Shown: positions 1-7,872 of the stretch, piece by piece
Numbering within the stretch: the first letter of the stretch is position 1
How the letters are laid out: each line of letters opens with the position of its first letter
DNA from: Dokdonella_A sp039926025
GTDB taxonomy: Bacteria > Pseudomonadota > Gammaproteobacteria > Xanthomonadales > Rhodanobacteraceae
Direction: 5' to 3'
NCBI GenBank assembly: GCA_039926025.1
Contig: JBDSXV010000107.1
Location: forward strand, 1-19,669
DNA length: 19,669 nt
Notes under the pieces: model-generated
Told to the model about the DNA's origin: nothing
The model's database searches: none
The model's input: only the letters and a program-made list of their open reading frames with translations
Program-made: the position numbers and the translations under genes

Positions 1-4
1 AGAG

Positions 5-2356
5 ATGGATAGTTTTGCCAAGATCCGGCTACGTTCATCCCGGCGCGTGTCGCGAGCGGGCATCATCGGTTGGTTCGCGTTGGCATGTCTCTGTCTGTCC
101 GTTGGCTCTGCATTAGGAATGACACGCGTCACGACCACACAGACGGGCTTGGCGCGGCCAGGGGATCTGTTTGGTCAGGATGTGAAGATCATGGGCGACA
201 CGTTGGCCGTCAGCGTGCCTGACGGAGAGGCGGTTGCAGGAGTGAAGTCGGGCGCCGTCGAAATCTATCGGCGCCAATCAGGCGGCTGGCAACTGGAGGC
301 GGCGCTCCAGCCCGGCGTTCCGGTGAACGACATGTTTTTTGGCGGCTCGCTCGCATTGGGAACCGACATCGTGGTTGCCAGCTGCCGTTGCACTTCGGGT
401 GGCAACGTTCTCACCTTCGAGCGCTCCGGCACGCAATGGACGCAAACCAGTCAGATGCAGGTGAGTAGCGCTGGCGGCAGCGACGGGATCACGCTGTCTA
501 ACGGAACCTTGGTGGTCACCGGCGCGACCTCTGTCGGTGCTTACATTCGCTCTGGCACAAACTGGATTCTGCAACAGGATTTGGCGCCTCAGTTGCCGGC
601 AGGTCACCAGCCGTACGGAGCCTCCATCGATAGTGACAGCATCCTGGTTTTGCATACGAAGGGGAGCTCGATAACACGCGAGGCATATGCTTCATTCTTC
701 ACGCGCTCTGGCAGCGTGTGGACGCTGCACGAAACGTTCGATCTCGGCCTCTGGAACCTGAATTCGGCTTTCTTCACCGCGCTTTCGGGTGATTCTGCGT
801 TGGTGAGTCTCGAATCGGGCACGTCACAAGATGGCGTCAGCGTATTCGCACGAACGGGTGGCGTCTGGTCCGCTCACGGCATCCTCGATGCCGGCGCGCC
901 TTATCATGGAATCTCCCTGGCGATCGACGGAGCCTTGGCCGTGGTGGGATCCAGCGGCGATACCGTGCTGGGTCATCCCGCGGGTGGCACGGCCTATGTA
1001 TTCGCGAACTCGGCAGGCGTGTGGTCGCGCATTGACCACATCTACGATCCGGCCGTCGGCAGCAATTTTGATTTCGGATCTGCGGTTTCAATCTCCGGAA
1101 ACAGCATCGCCGTGGGTTCGCCTGGTGCATACACGTCGGGTGGAAAAACGGGAAAGGCGAGCGTCTTCGAGCCGGACTCAGGGAGCTGGCACGATGTTGC
1201 CGACTTCAGTCGCGCTGCGGAGCATGAGTACGAAGGATTCGGCCAGGGCGTGGCCATGTCGGGGACCCGTCTGCTCGTTGGTGCACCCAGTGCGGTCGGC
1301 TCGAACCCCAACGCGTTCGGCGCGGCCTATTTGTTCGAACAGTCGGGCGCGGGATGGACACAACAAGTGCGTTTGACGCCGACGTCCAGCCAGACCCAGG
1401 GGTTTGGCGGAGCGGTCGCTCTTGACGGCGACACGGCTGTGGTCGGTGCGAACTACGATCAGCTTTCGGGAGCCGCCTATATCTACTCACGCAACGGCAC
1501 GGATTGGCCGTTGCAGCAACGAGTAATTGGCGGCGGTTCCGGCAGCGATTTTTTCGGTATGTCGGTGAGTTTGCGCGGTGATTTGCTGGCGGTCGGCGCG
1601 CCGAGCGTCGCCGCGACAAATGCGCCGGCGGGAACGGCTTATTTGTTTTCGCGTTCTGGCGTTTCATGGTCGCCACAAGCCGTGATCCAGCCAGCCGACA
1701 CCTCCATGGGTGATGAATTCGGTTACTCCGTGGACCTTTCTGGCGCAGATCTGATCGTGGGTGCACCGCGCGCAGACGTGGGTATCGAAACGGATTCGGG
1801 CGCCGCTTACGTCTTCACGTTCAACGGAACAACGTGGGAACAACAAGCGAGGCTGGTAGCGCCGCTGGTTGCGGCATCGGCGGGATTCGGCCTCTCGGTT
1901 GCCTTGGAAGGCGACACCGCCGTCGTCGGCAGTGGTGGCGAGGACGCGTCATCAAGCGCACGCGGGGCAGCCTACGTGTTCAAGCGAAATGGTGTTGCTT
2001 GGTCATGGCAGGCCACCTTGGCGCCACCGATTGCGGGTCCGATTCCAGGCTCTTTCGGGCACGCCGTGGCGCTGTCCACGGATGAAAGCAGGATTGCTAT
2101 CGGGACACCGACTGCACTGGCCGACGACAGTTCTGTACAGGGTGCTGCGTATGTCTTTGGCAACGACGGAGCGGGCTGGGAGTCATTGATAAAACTGCAG
2201 GCATCGCTCAACTGGCCGTTCCCAGGTGCTGCGTTCGGTACCTCACTCGACTTTTCCGGCAACGACGTCGTTGTCGGCTCTCCATCCGAAGGCATCAACG
2301 GCGCGGCGTATGTCACTTCGGTGGGCAACGTCATTTTCGCGACCGGATTTGATTGA
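5..2356 (+). CDS. Secreted FG-GAP repeat beta-propeller protein
   Basis: A 783-residue protein that starts at the window edge. The N-terminus looks complete: a basic stretch (RLRSSRRVSR) is followed by a hydrophobic core around residues 18-38, a classical signal peptide, so export is expected. The rest is about fourteen tandem units of 40-55 residues with the pattern FG-x-S/A-V-x-L-x-G-D-x-x-x-VG-A/S-P, then G-A-A-Y-V/L-F and a Trp near the end of each unit. This is the FG-GAP (integrin-alpha-like) repeat, which folds as blades of a beta-propeller. Fourteen units would fit two seven-bladed propellers; the first four or five are degenerate. The protein ends in VIFATGFD, close to the end of the Delta-60-like protein at 6195-7706. 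A strong terminator follows, so it is its own transcription unit. Base use looks less GC-biased than in leuS. Ligand and function are unknown. Confidence 0.85.
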   Translation: MDSFAKIRLRSSRRVSRAGIIGWFALACLCLSVGSALGMTRVTTTQTGLARPGDLFGQDVKIMGDTLAVSVPDGEAVAGVKSGAVEIYRRQSGGWQLEAALQPGVPVNDMFFGGSLALGTDIVVASCRCTSGGNVLTFERSGTQWTQTSQMQVSSAGGSDGITLSNGTLVVTGATSVGAYIRSGTNWILQQDLAPQLPAGHQPYGASIDSDSILVLHTKGSSITREAYASFFTRSGSVWTLHETFDLGLWNLNSAFFTALSGDSALVSLESGTSQDGVSVFARTGGVWSAHGILDAGAPYHGISLAIDGALAVVGSSGDTVLGHPAGGTAYVFANSAGVWSRIDHIYDPAVGSNFDFGSAVSISGNSIAVGSPGAYTSGGKTGKASVFEPDSGSWHDVADFSRAAEHEYEGFGQGVAMSGTRLLVGAPSAVGSNPNAFGAAYLFEQSGAGWTQQVRLTPTSSQTQGFGGAVALDGDTAVVGANYDQLSGAAYIYSRNGTDWPLQQRVIGGGSGSDFFGMSVSLRGDLLAVGAPSVAATNAPAGTAYLFSRSGVSWSPQAVIQPADTSMGDEFGYSVDLSGADLIVGAPRADVGIETDSGAAYVFTFNGTTWEQQARLVAPLVAASAGFGLSVALEGDTAVVGSGGEDASSSARGAAYVFKRNGVAWSWQATLAPPIAGPIPGSFGHAVALSTDESRIAIGTPTALADDSSVQGAAYVFGNDGAGWESLIKLQASLNWPFPGAAFGTSLDFSGNDVVVGSPSEGINGAAYVTSVGNVIFATGFD

Positions 2357-2378
2357 CTCATCCTCATCCCAATGAACT

Positions 2379-2409
2379 GCTCGCGCCCGATCGGCGCGAG
2401 TCTTTCTTC
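2379..2409 (+). terminator. Intrinsic terminator after the FG-GAP gene
   Basis: A perfect 8-bp stem, CTCGCGCC (2380-2387) with GGCGCGAG (2393-2400), has a 5-base loop (CGATC) and is followed at once by TCTTTCTTC. It begins 23 bases after the stop codon of the FG-GAP gene and before leuS. Stem, loop and T-rich tail make this the best rho-independent terminator in the window. Confidence 0.75.
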
Positions 2410-2493
2410 ATCCGGCGCTCTGGGTTAGGCTCACCAGCCCACAGTCATCGGCGTGCCGCGACTTCAGTCGTTTGCGCCGGCAGTGCCGAGCCC

Positions 2494-5208
2494 ATGCAAG
2501 AATCCTACGAACCCCAGGCGGTCGAAGCCGTCGCGCAGAAATTCTGGAATGCGACGCGTGCGTTCGTCGTCGACGAAAAATCGCCGAAGCCGAAATTCTT
2601 CTGCCTATCGATGCTGCCGTATCCGAGCGGCGCATTGCACATGGGCCATGTGCGCAACTACACGATCGGCGACGTGATCAGTCGCTACCAGCGCATGCAG
2701 GGCAAGAACGTGCTGCAGCCGATGGGCTGGGACGCCTTCGGGCTACCCGCCGAGAACGCCGCGATCAAGAACAACACCGCGCCGGCGAAGTGGACGTACG
2801 CGAACATCGAGCACATGCGCGCGCAGCTCGCGACGCTCGGTTATGCGATCGACTGGTCGCGCGAGTTCGCGACCTGCCGTCCTGAATACTACGTGCACGA
2901 GCAACGCCTGTTCACGCGCCTGTTCAAGAAGGGGCTCGCGTACCGCAAGCAATCGGTGGTGAACTGGGATCCGGTCGACCAGACCGTGCTGGCGAACGAA
3001 CAGGTCATCGACGGCCGCGGCTGGCGCACGGGTGCACTGGTCGAGAAACGCGAAATTCCGCAATGGTTCTTCAAGATCACCGCGTACGCAAACGAATTGC
3101 TGACGGGGCTCGACCGCATGCCGGGCTGGCCCGACTCCGTCAAGACGATGCAGCGGAACTGGATCGGGCGCTCGGAAGGGCTCGAAATCCAGTTTGCCGT
3201 CGACGGTGAGGCTACGCCGCTGACCGTGTTCACGACGCGGCCGGATACCTTGATGGGCGTGACTTATCTGGCGGTTGCGGCTGAACATCCGCTCGCCTTG
3301 AAGGCGGCGCAGACGAAACCGCTGGTCGCAGCCTTCATCGAGGAGTGTCGCCACGGGGGAACCGCCGAAGCGGACATCGAGACGGCAGAAAAGAAAGGCA
3401 TCGACACTGGGCTCAGCGCGATCCATCCGGTGACGGGCGAAACCGTACCGATCTGGATCGCCAATTTCGTTCTCATGGGTTACGGGACCGGCGCGGTGAT
3501 GGCGGTGCCGGCGCACGACGAACGCGACTGGGAATTTGCGACCAAGTACGACCTGCTGATCAGGATGGTCATCGTCAGCGATGCGGTGCGCGATGCAATC
3601 CGCGAACTCGGCCGGGATGCGGCGCGCAATCCGGATGCGATGAGTGCGGCACTCGGTGAGAGTCGCGCAATCGACGTCTACGAAGCACCGGGCGCGGTCA
3701 GCGTATTCGAGGAATTCGAGCGCGCGATCATCGAGGACGGCGCCTATACCGACTACGGCACCCTGGTGAATTCCGGCGACTACGACGGCCTGGATTTCCG
3801 CGGCGCTTTCGACGCACTGGCCACGCGCTTCGAGCAGGAAGGCAAGGGCGCCCGTCGCGTGAATTTCCGCCTGCGCGATTGGGGCGTGTCACGCCAGCGT
3901 TACTGGGGTTGCCCGATCCCGATCATCTACTGCGCGAAATGCGGCGCGGTGCCGGTGCCCGAGGATCAGCTGCCGGTGGTGCTGCCGGAAGACGTGGCGT
4001 TCACCGGCGTGAAGTCGCCGATCAAGTCCGACCCGGAATGGCGCAAGACCACGTGCCCGACCTGCGGCGGTGCGGCCGAACGCGAGACCGACACCTTTGA
4101 TACCTTCATGGAGTCGAGCTGGTACTACGCTCGCTACACCTCACCCGGTGCGAGCGACATGGTCGATGACCGTGCGAACCATTGGCTGCCGGTCGATCAG
4201 TACATCGGCGGCATCGAGCACGCGATCCTGCACCTGTTGTACTTCCGCTTCTTCCACAAGCTGCTGCGCGATGAAGGCTTGGTCAAATCAGACGAGCCGG
4301 CGACCAATCTGTTGTGCCAGGGCATGGTGATTGCGGAAACGTTCTATCGCGACAACCCGAATGGCTCGAAGGACTGGATCAATCCGGTCGATGTCGAGAT
4401 CCAGCGTGACGACAAGGCGCGCGTGATCGGCGCCTCGCTCAAGGCGGATGGCAAGCCGGTGCAGATCGGCGGCACCGAGAAGATGGCGAAGTCGAAGAAC
4501 AATGGCGTCGATCCGCAGACGATGGTCGGCAAGTACGGCGCCGACACAGTGCGCCTGTTCTCGATGTTCGCCGCGCCGCCGGAGCAGTCGCTCGAATGGA
4601 ACGAAGCCGGCGTCGAGGGCATGGCGCGCTTTCTGCGCCGGTTCTGGCGCGAAGTCGTCACGCATGCGTCCAATCCCGATCATCCGGTCGTTGATGCCGC
4701 TGCACTGAATGCTGCGCAGAAAACAATGCGCCGGCAGGTGCACGAGACGATCCAGAAGGTTTCCGATGATGTCGGTCGCCGCTATTCCTTCAACACAGCG
4801 ATCGCGGCGCTGATGGAACTGCTCAATGGCGTTGGCAAGTTCGACGACCAGAGTGACCAGGGGCGCGCCGTGCGGCATGAAGCGCTGGAGGCGATGGTCT
4901 TGTTGCTCAATCCGGTGACGCCGCATATTGCACACGCGCTATGGCAGGTGCTGGGGCATGGCGAGACCCTGATCGAGGACCAGCCGTGGCCGAAAGTGGA
5001 GGCTGCGGCGCTGGCCAGGGATACAGTGACACTTGCGGTGCAGGTCAACGGGAAGTTGCGCGCGACGATCGAGGTTGGCGTGTCACTGAGCAGGGACGAG
5101 GTCGAGCGTCTTGCGCTGGCCGAGCCCAGGGTCGCCGATTTTCTTGCCGGGCAGACGCCGAAGAAGATCATTGTGGTGCCGGGCAAGATCGTGAATATCG
5201 TGGTGTGA
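2494..5208 (+). CDS. leuS: Leucyl-tRNA synthetase
   Basis: Cytoplasmic class Ia aminoacyl-tRNA synthetase that charges tRNA-Leu with leucine and edits mischarged products. Visible landmarks are: YEPQAVE at the N-terminus; the HIGH-type signature HMGH at residues 49-52; the threonine-rich editing motif TVFTTRPDT at 244-252 and the AVMAVPAHDERD segment near 335 in the CP1 editing domain; a Cys-x2-Cys pair near 490; and the KMSKS-type loop near 663-667, which here reads KMAKS. The anticodon-binding domain and a C-terminal domain ending VPGKIVNIVV complete it. The 904 residues exceed the roughly 860 of the E. coli enzyme. Much of the excess is an insert at about residues 365-400, rich in Ala, Glu and Asp. 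The frame is open back to 2353, but the conserved N-terminus begins at the ATG at 2494, so that start was chosen. It heads the conserved leuS-lptE-holA-nadD order. Confidence 0.97.
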   Translation: MQESYEPQAVEAVAQKFWNATRAFVVDEKSPKPKFFCLSMLPYPSGALHMGHVRNYTIGDVISRYQRMQGKNVLQPMGWDAFGLPAENAAIKNNTAPAKWTYANIEHMRAQLATLGYAIDWSREFATCRPEYYVHEQRLFTRLFKKGLAYRKQSVVNWDPVDQTVLANEQVIDGRGWRTGALVEKREIPQWFFKITAYANELLTGLDRMPGWPDSVKTMQRNWIGRSEGLEIQFAVDGEATPLTVFTTRPDTLMGVTYLAVAAEHPLALKAAQTKPLVAAFIEECRHGGTAEADIETAEKKGIDTGLSAIHPVTGETVPIWIANFVLMGYGTGAVMAVPAHDERDWEFATKYDLLIRMVIVSDAVRDAIRELGRDAARNPDAMSAALGESRAIDVYEAPGAVSVFEEFERAIIEDGAYTDYGTLVNSGDYDGLDFRGAFDALATRFEQEGKGARRVNFRLRDWGVSRQRYWGCPIPIIYCAKCGAVPVPEDQLPVVLPEDVAFTGVKSPIKSDPEWRKTTCPTCGGAAERETDTFDTFMESSWYYARYTSPGASDMVDDRANHWLPVDQYIGGIEHAILHLLYFRFFHKLLRDEGLVKSDEPATNLLCQGMVIAETFYRDNPNGSKDWINPVDVEIQRDDKARVIGASLKADGKPVQIGGTEKMAKSKNNGVDPQTMVGKYGADTVRLFSMFAAPPEQSLEWNEAGVEGMARFLRRFWREVVTHASNPDHPVVDAAALNAAQKTMRRQVHETIQKVSDDVGRRYSFNTAIAALMELLNGVGKFDDQSDQGRAVRHEALEAMVLLLNPVTPHIAHALWQVLGHGETLIEDQPWPKVEAAALARDTVTLAVQVNGKLRATIEVGVSLSRDEVERLALAEPRVADFLAGQTPKKIIVVPGKIVNIVV

Positions 5209-5241
5209 CAACCCGATTGGCGTTATGTATGTCCTCGCGTT

Positions 5242-5281
5242 CCTTCTCCCTCCGGGAGAAGGTGCCGAAAGCGGATGAGGG
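5242..5281 (+). repeat. Palindromic intergenic repeat, copy A
   Basis: CCTTCTCCC (5242-5250) pairs perfectly with GGGAGAAGG (5254-5262) across a 3-base loop, followed by TGCCGAAAGCGGATGAGGG. Similar CCTTCTCCC...GGGAGAAGGTGCC...GGATGAGGG elements are, from memory, common between genes in Xanthomonadales genomes. Copy B lies inverted 49 bases downstream. Confidence 0.6.
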
Positions 5282-5330
5282 AATGTCGTTACACGGAGCG
5301 ATGCCGTTCGACCGGCGTAGTTCCTTTCCC

Positions 5331-5370
5331 TGGTCCGCCCTGCGGGCACTTCCTCCCGTGGGGAGAAGGG
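5331..5370 (-). repeat. Palindromic intergenic repeat, inverted copy B
   Basis: Read on the minus strand this gives CCCTTCTCCCCACGGGAGGA followed by AGTGCCCGCAGGGCGGACCA. It is a diverged version of copy A: both share the CCTTCTCC stem arm, the GTGCC stretch and the GCGGA stretch. Short inverted bases (CGTAGTT at 5316-5322 and AACTACG at 5372-5378) flank this copy. Confidence 0.5.
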
Positions 5371-5557
5371 AAACTACGTCGTTTCAACGTCACCGCATGC
5401 GAAACCGAGTGACACTCCGATCCGCAGTTTCACATCGATCAGGCCGAAGACGATCCGCTCGATGGCCCGAGATTGATCGCATCCGCTCGCAGCCAGGCTG
5501 GCGCGCACCGTATGATCTGCTGCCTGCCAGTCCACCGATCCTTGCCGGAAACCGTAC

Positions 5558-6067
5558 ATGAACCTGCTTCGTGCCCCGTTTGTCTGTGTTGTCGCGTTGG
5601 CCAGCCTGCTCGCCGGTTGCGGTTTCCACCTGCGCAAGGAGGTGCAGCTGCCGGTCGCGATGCAGCGCGTGCACATCGAGATCGCCGATTCGGCGAGTCC
5701 GCTGGCGAAGGATCTCGCCAAGGCATTGCCGCGCTCTGGCGCGCAGGTCGTCGACAAGGCGGAGGTGGGCGTCGCGGTCATGAAGATCAGCACGAACACC
5801 CTGTCGACCGACGTGCTTTCGGTTGGCGGCACCGCACGCGCGAACGAGTATGCATTGCGCTACCACGTCGAATTCTCGGTCGAGGACAACGCCGGCACCG
5901 CCATCCTGCCGAAACAGACCATCGAGTTGTCGCGCGAATTCACTTTCGACGCGACCCAGGCGCTCGGTGTCGCGTCCGAAACGGACCTGTTGTCGAAGGA
6001 GCTCGAGCACGACATGGTGCAGACGATCCTGCGTCGGCTTGAGGCGCTGGGTAAAACAGCCCGCTGA
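5558..6067 (+). CDS. lptE: LPS-assembly lipoprotein LptE (RlpB)
   Basis: Outer-membrane lipoprotein that plugs the LptD barrel and helps insert lipopolysaccharide at the cell surface. The 169-residue product begins with a short basic and hydrophobic signal peptide and a lipobox (LLAGC, Cys at residue 21), directly followed by GFHLR, the hallmark start of mature LptE. The length matches the family. The ATG at 5558 is the start that places the lipobox correctly; no strong Shine-Dalgarno sequence precedes it. It follows leuS as in other gammaproteobacteria, but the usual next gene, holA, is displaced about 9 kb downstream by the sigma/kinase region. Confidence 0.93.
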   Translation: MNLLRAPFVCVVALASLLAGCGFHLRKEVQLPVAMQRVHIEIADSASPLAKDLAKALPRSGAQVVDKAEVGVAVMKISTNTLSTDVLSVGGTARANEYALRYHVEFSVEDNAGTAILPKQTIELSREFTFDATQALGVASETDLLSKELEHDMVQTILRRLEALGKTAR

Positions 6068-6081
6068 GCAACGTCGACTGA

Positions 6082-6116
6082 GCCGGCGCGCGCGAAAACG
6101 CCCTCGCGCCGCCGGC
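6082..6116. terminator. GC-rich hairpin between convergent lptE and Delta-60-like genes
   Basis: GCCGGC plus GCGCG (6082-6092) pairs with CGCGC plus GCCGGC (6105-6116), with one bulged base and a 12-base loop. It lies just after the lptE stop and 79 bases beyond the stop of the minus-strand gene, where a bidirectional terminator would be expected. There is no run of T after it on either strand, so intrinsic termination is uncertain. Confidence 0.4.
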
Positions 6117-6194
6117 GGGTTCGATCTTCTGCACGCGTTTTGGCCAACCAGTGCGCCCCTTCGCGTTGCAGACAGGTGCGCAGCGGTTGGCGAC

Positions 6195-7706
6195 TCAATC
6201 CTTATACTTGCCGCCGAAACCGTTGCCGAAAATCGAATCGTCAGCGACGTATCGCACGATCGTCATCGAGTAGTCGCCCGCGGCCGCATCGTACACGCGA
6301 TAGCCGACGGCGAGCACACGATTGTTGGCATCGATCGCCAGGCTGCGCGCGAACGCCGATCCGGTGCCGCTCGTCGACGCCCATGTCTCTGTGTGCGATG
6401 CAACGACATTCGTGCCGGTCGGGCCAAGCTGATACGCGCCTTCGACCGCTACGCCGCCGACATTGTTGCTCGCCTCGACGACGACATCTCCGGCGCCGGG
6501 GCGCTCCACGATGCCAACCACGTAGGGTCGATCACCGAGCGGTCCGTGACAGATGCCAGGGCCCCCGCAGTAGCCGGTATGCGGTGTGCCCGCCGACGTC
6601 AGTTCGCCGAAGATCATCTGCTGCAGGCCGCTGTCGCCGAACGCTTCGCCGGCAATCAGCAGCGCGCCGTTGTGGCGCAAGCTCAATGCGGTGATTTGAT
6701 CGTTTTTCGTGGTCGTGCCGAGGTCGAAAAAAATTCGGCGCGGTGCACCGAGGTTCCAGTCGGGGTCGAATCCTGTCCCGCTGACGGCATCGATGGCCAT
6801 GACGAATCCGTCGGTATCGCTTCCGTCGCTGTTGACCTGAGCAGTGCCCGCGACGAACACGTCGTGCTGGAACAGCGACGTCGCGCCCGCGACAATCGCA
6901 AACGGGGAGGCGATGCCGCCCGTCCTGAATTCGAAACTGGAAACGAAGCTGCCGTCGGTCGTCGTCGCATTGCCCCAGTCCGTATCGGGTGCTCCGTTTG
7001 TTCCGCTCATGCGCACCACGCCGACCCGATAGTCGGTATCCGTGGCGACTTGTCCGGTGACGTACAGTGCCGCACTCAAGTCGTCGTAGGCGATCGCGTT
7101 GGGTACATCATTCTTTGAGCCACCACGATCGAACGCGAAACTGGAAAGGCCCCTGATGCCGAAGCCCGCGCACGCAATGAATGCGTGGGCAGGATCCAGG
7201 CAGATGACACCGAAATCGGCATCGGGGAAACCGATCTGGTGGTAGGTTCCCACGACGTAGATCCGTCGCACGCCATTGTTGACGCCTTCGGCCGCCCCGA
7301 CGATCGTGTTGAGCGAACTCAGATCCGTATTGCCCGGATAAAAAACCGGTGGACCGGCAATGCCGCTCGAACTGAATGGCGTGACGACCGGGGTCAAATG
7401 CACGCCGTCAGCCGCCGTGGTGGAGCCTATCAACCAGTAGCTGCCACCGCCGGCATCCACGACGGCGAGGCCTACGTCACTTTTTCCGCTGGTGTCGACC
7501 CATTCGACCCCGTCGTAGTTGAAGGTCTGATCCAGCGTGAGATCGCGGTCCGGAACGAGCGCGGACGCGGCGGTTGAAACGGGCGAAAAGGGAGTAGTCG
7601 GCAACCACGGTGTTTCAAAACCGGCATCGGCCATCGGTTTTGCCGGTTCCGCCCCCCAGGCCGAGCATTGAAAGACAAGAAAGAGCGCGGTTGCCAGGGT
7701 TTTCAT
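6195..7706 (-). CDS. Secreted Delta-60-like repeat protein, function unknown
   Basis: A 503-residue protein starting at the ATG at 7706, with AGGA eight bases upstream. It begins with a signal peptide (MKTLATALFLVFQCSAWGAE), so secretion is expected. The mature part holds loosely repeated segments of the type A-I-D-x-N-N-R-V-L-A-V-G-Y followed by x-D-Y-S-M-T-I-V-R-Y and an F-G near the end. These resemble degenerate Delta-60 repeats, which are probably propeller-like blades. The clearest copy is at the C-terminus, with further copies around DYRVGVVRM and DGFVMAIDAVSG. The protein ends SIFGNGFGGKYKD, sharing the I-F-x-x-G-F motif of the FG-GAP protein at 5-2356. It is convergent with lptE and divergent from the sigma gene, so it is transcribed alone. 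No catalytic motif was recognised. Confidence 0.75.
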   Translation of the reverse strand: MKTLATALFLVFQCSAWGAEPAKPMADAGFETPWLPTTPFSPVSTAASALVPDRDLTLDQTFNYDGVEWVDTSGKSDVGLAVVDAGGGSYWLIGSTTAADGVHLTPVVTPFSSSGIAGPPVFYPGNTDLSSLNTIVGAAEGVNNGVRRIYVVGTYHQIGFPDADFGVICLDPAHAFIACAGFGIRGLSSFAFDRGGSKNDVPNAIAYDDLSAALYVTGQVATDTDYRVGVVRMSGTNGAPDTDWGNATTTDGSFVSSFEFRTGGIASPFAIVAGATSLFQHDVFVAGTAQVNSDGSDTDGFVMAIDAVSGTGFDPDWNLGAPRRIFFDLGTTTKNDQITALSLRHNGALLIAGEAFGDSGLQQMIFGELTSAGTPHTGYCGGPGICHGPLGDRPYVVGIVERPGAGDVVVEASNNVGGVAVEGAYQLGPTGTNVVASHTETWASTSGTGSAFARSLAIDANNRVLAVGYRVYDAAAGDYSMTIVRYVADDSIFGNGFGGKYKD

Positions 7707-7872
7707 GCTGAATTTCCTTGCGGTATGGGTGTGCTGCTTCCTACACACGCACGATCGCGAGGAAAGTGACACGGGCTCGATCTGCGTCTGCACGGTTTGC
7801 GCTAGTCTTGTCCGCATATCGGCGCCGGCCTGCTGCACACGGCGTGATTTGGCTTGACGAACCGGGGGCACG
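7707..7872. promoter_or_regulatory. Divergent promoter region of the sigma gene and the Delta-60-like gene
   Basis: This 166-base spacer separates two divergent genes and should carry promoters for both. On the plus strand TAGTCT at 7803-7808 could be a -10 element for the sigma/kinase operon, but no convincing -35 lies 16-18 bases before it. No clear operator repeat is visible. If the sigma factor controls itself, its target motif should lie here. Confidence 0.3.

Larger units (their letters stand above)
5209..5557. other. leuS-lptE intergenic gap with inverted palindromic repeats
   Basis: No believable gene was found in this 349-base gap. Its left half (5242-5370) holds two copies of a palindromic intergenic repeat in opposite orientation. 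Its right half (5375-5557) shows no recognisable feature and no clear promoter or Shine-Dalgarno sequence for lptE. The repeat pair could fold into a long structure that attenuates read-through from leuS. Confidence 0.6.

Noticed and set aside
2353..2493. In-frame 47-codon extension upstream of leuS
   Set aside because: It spans the terminator of the preceding gene, and the residues do not look like LeuRS; the family N-terminus begins at the ATG at 2494.
5823..7118. Plus-strand open frame of 431 codons across lptE and the Delta-60-like gene
   Set aside because: It overlaps lptE out of frame and runs antisense to a gene with a clear signal peptide and repeats; no recognisable product.
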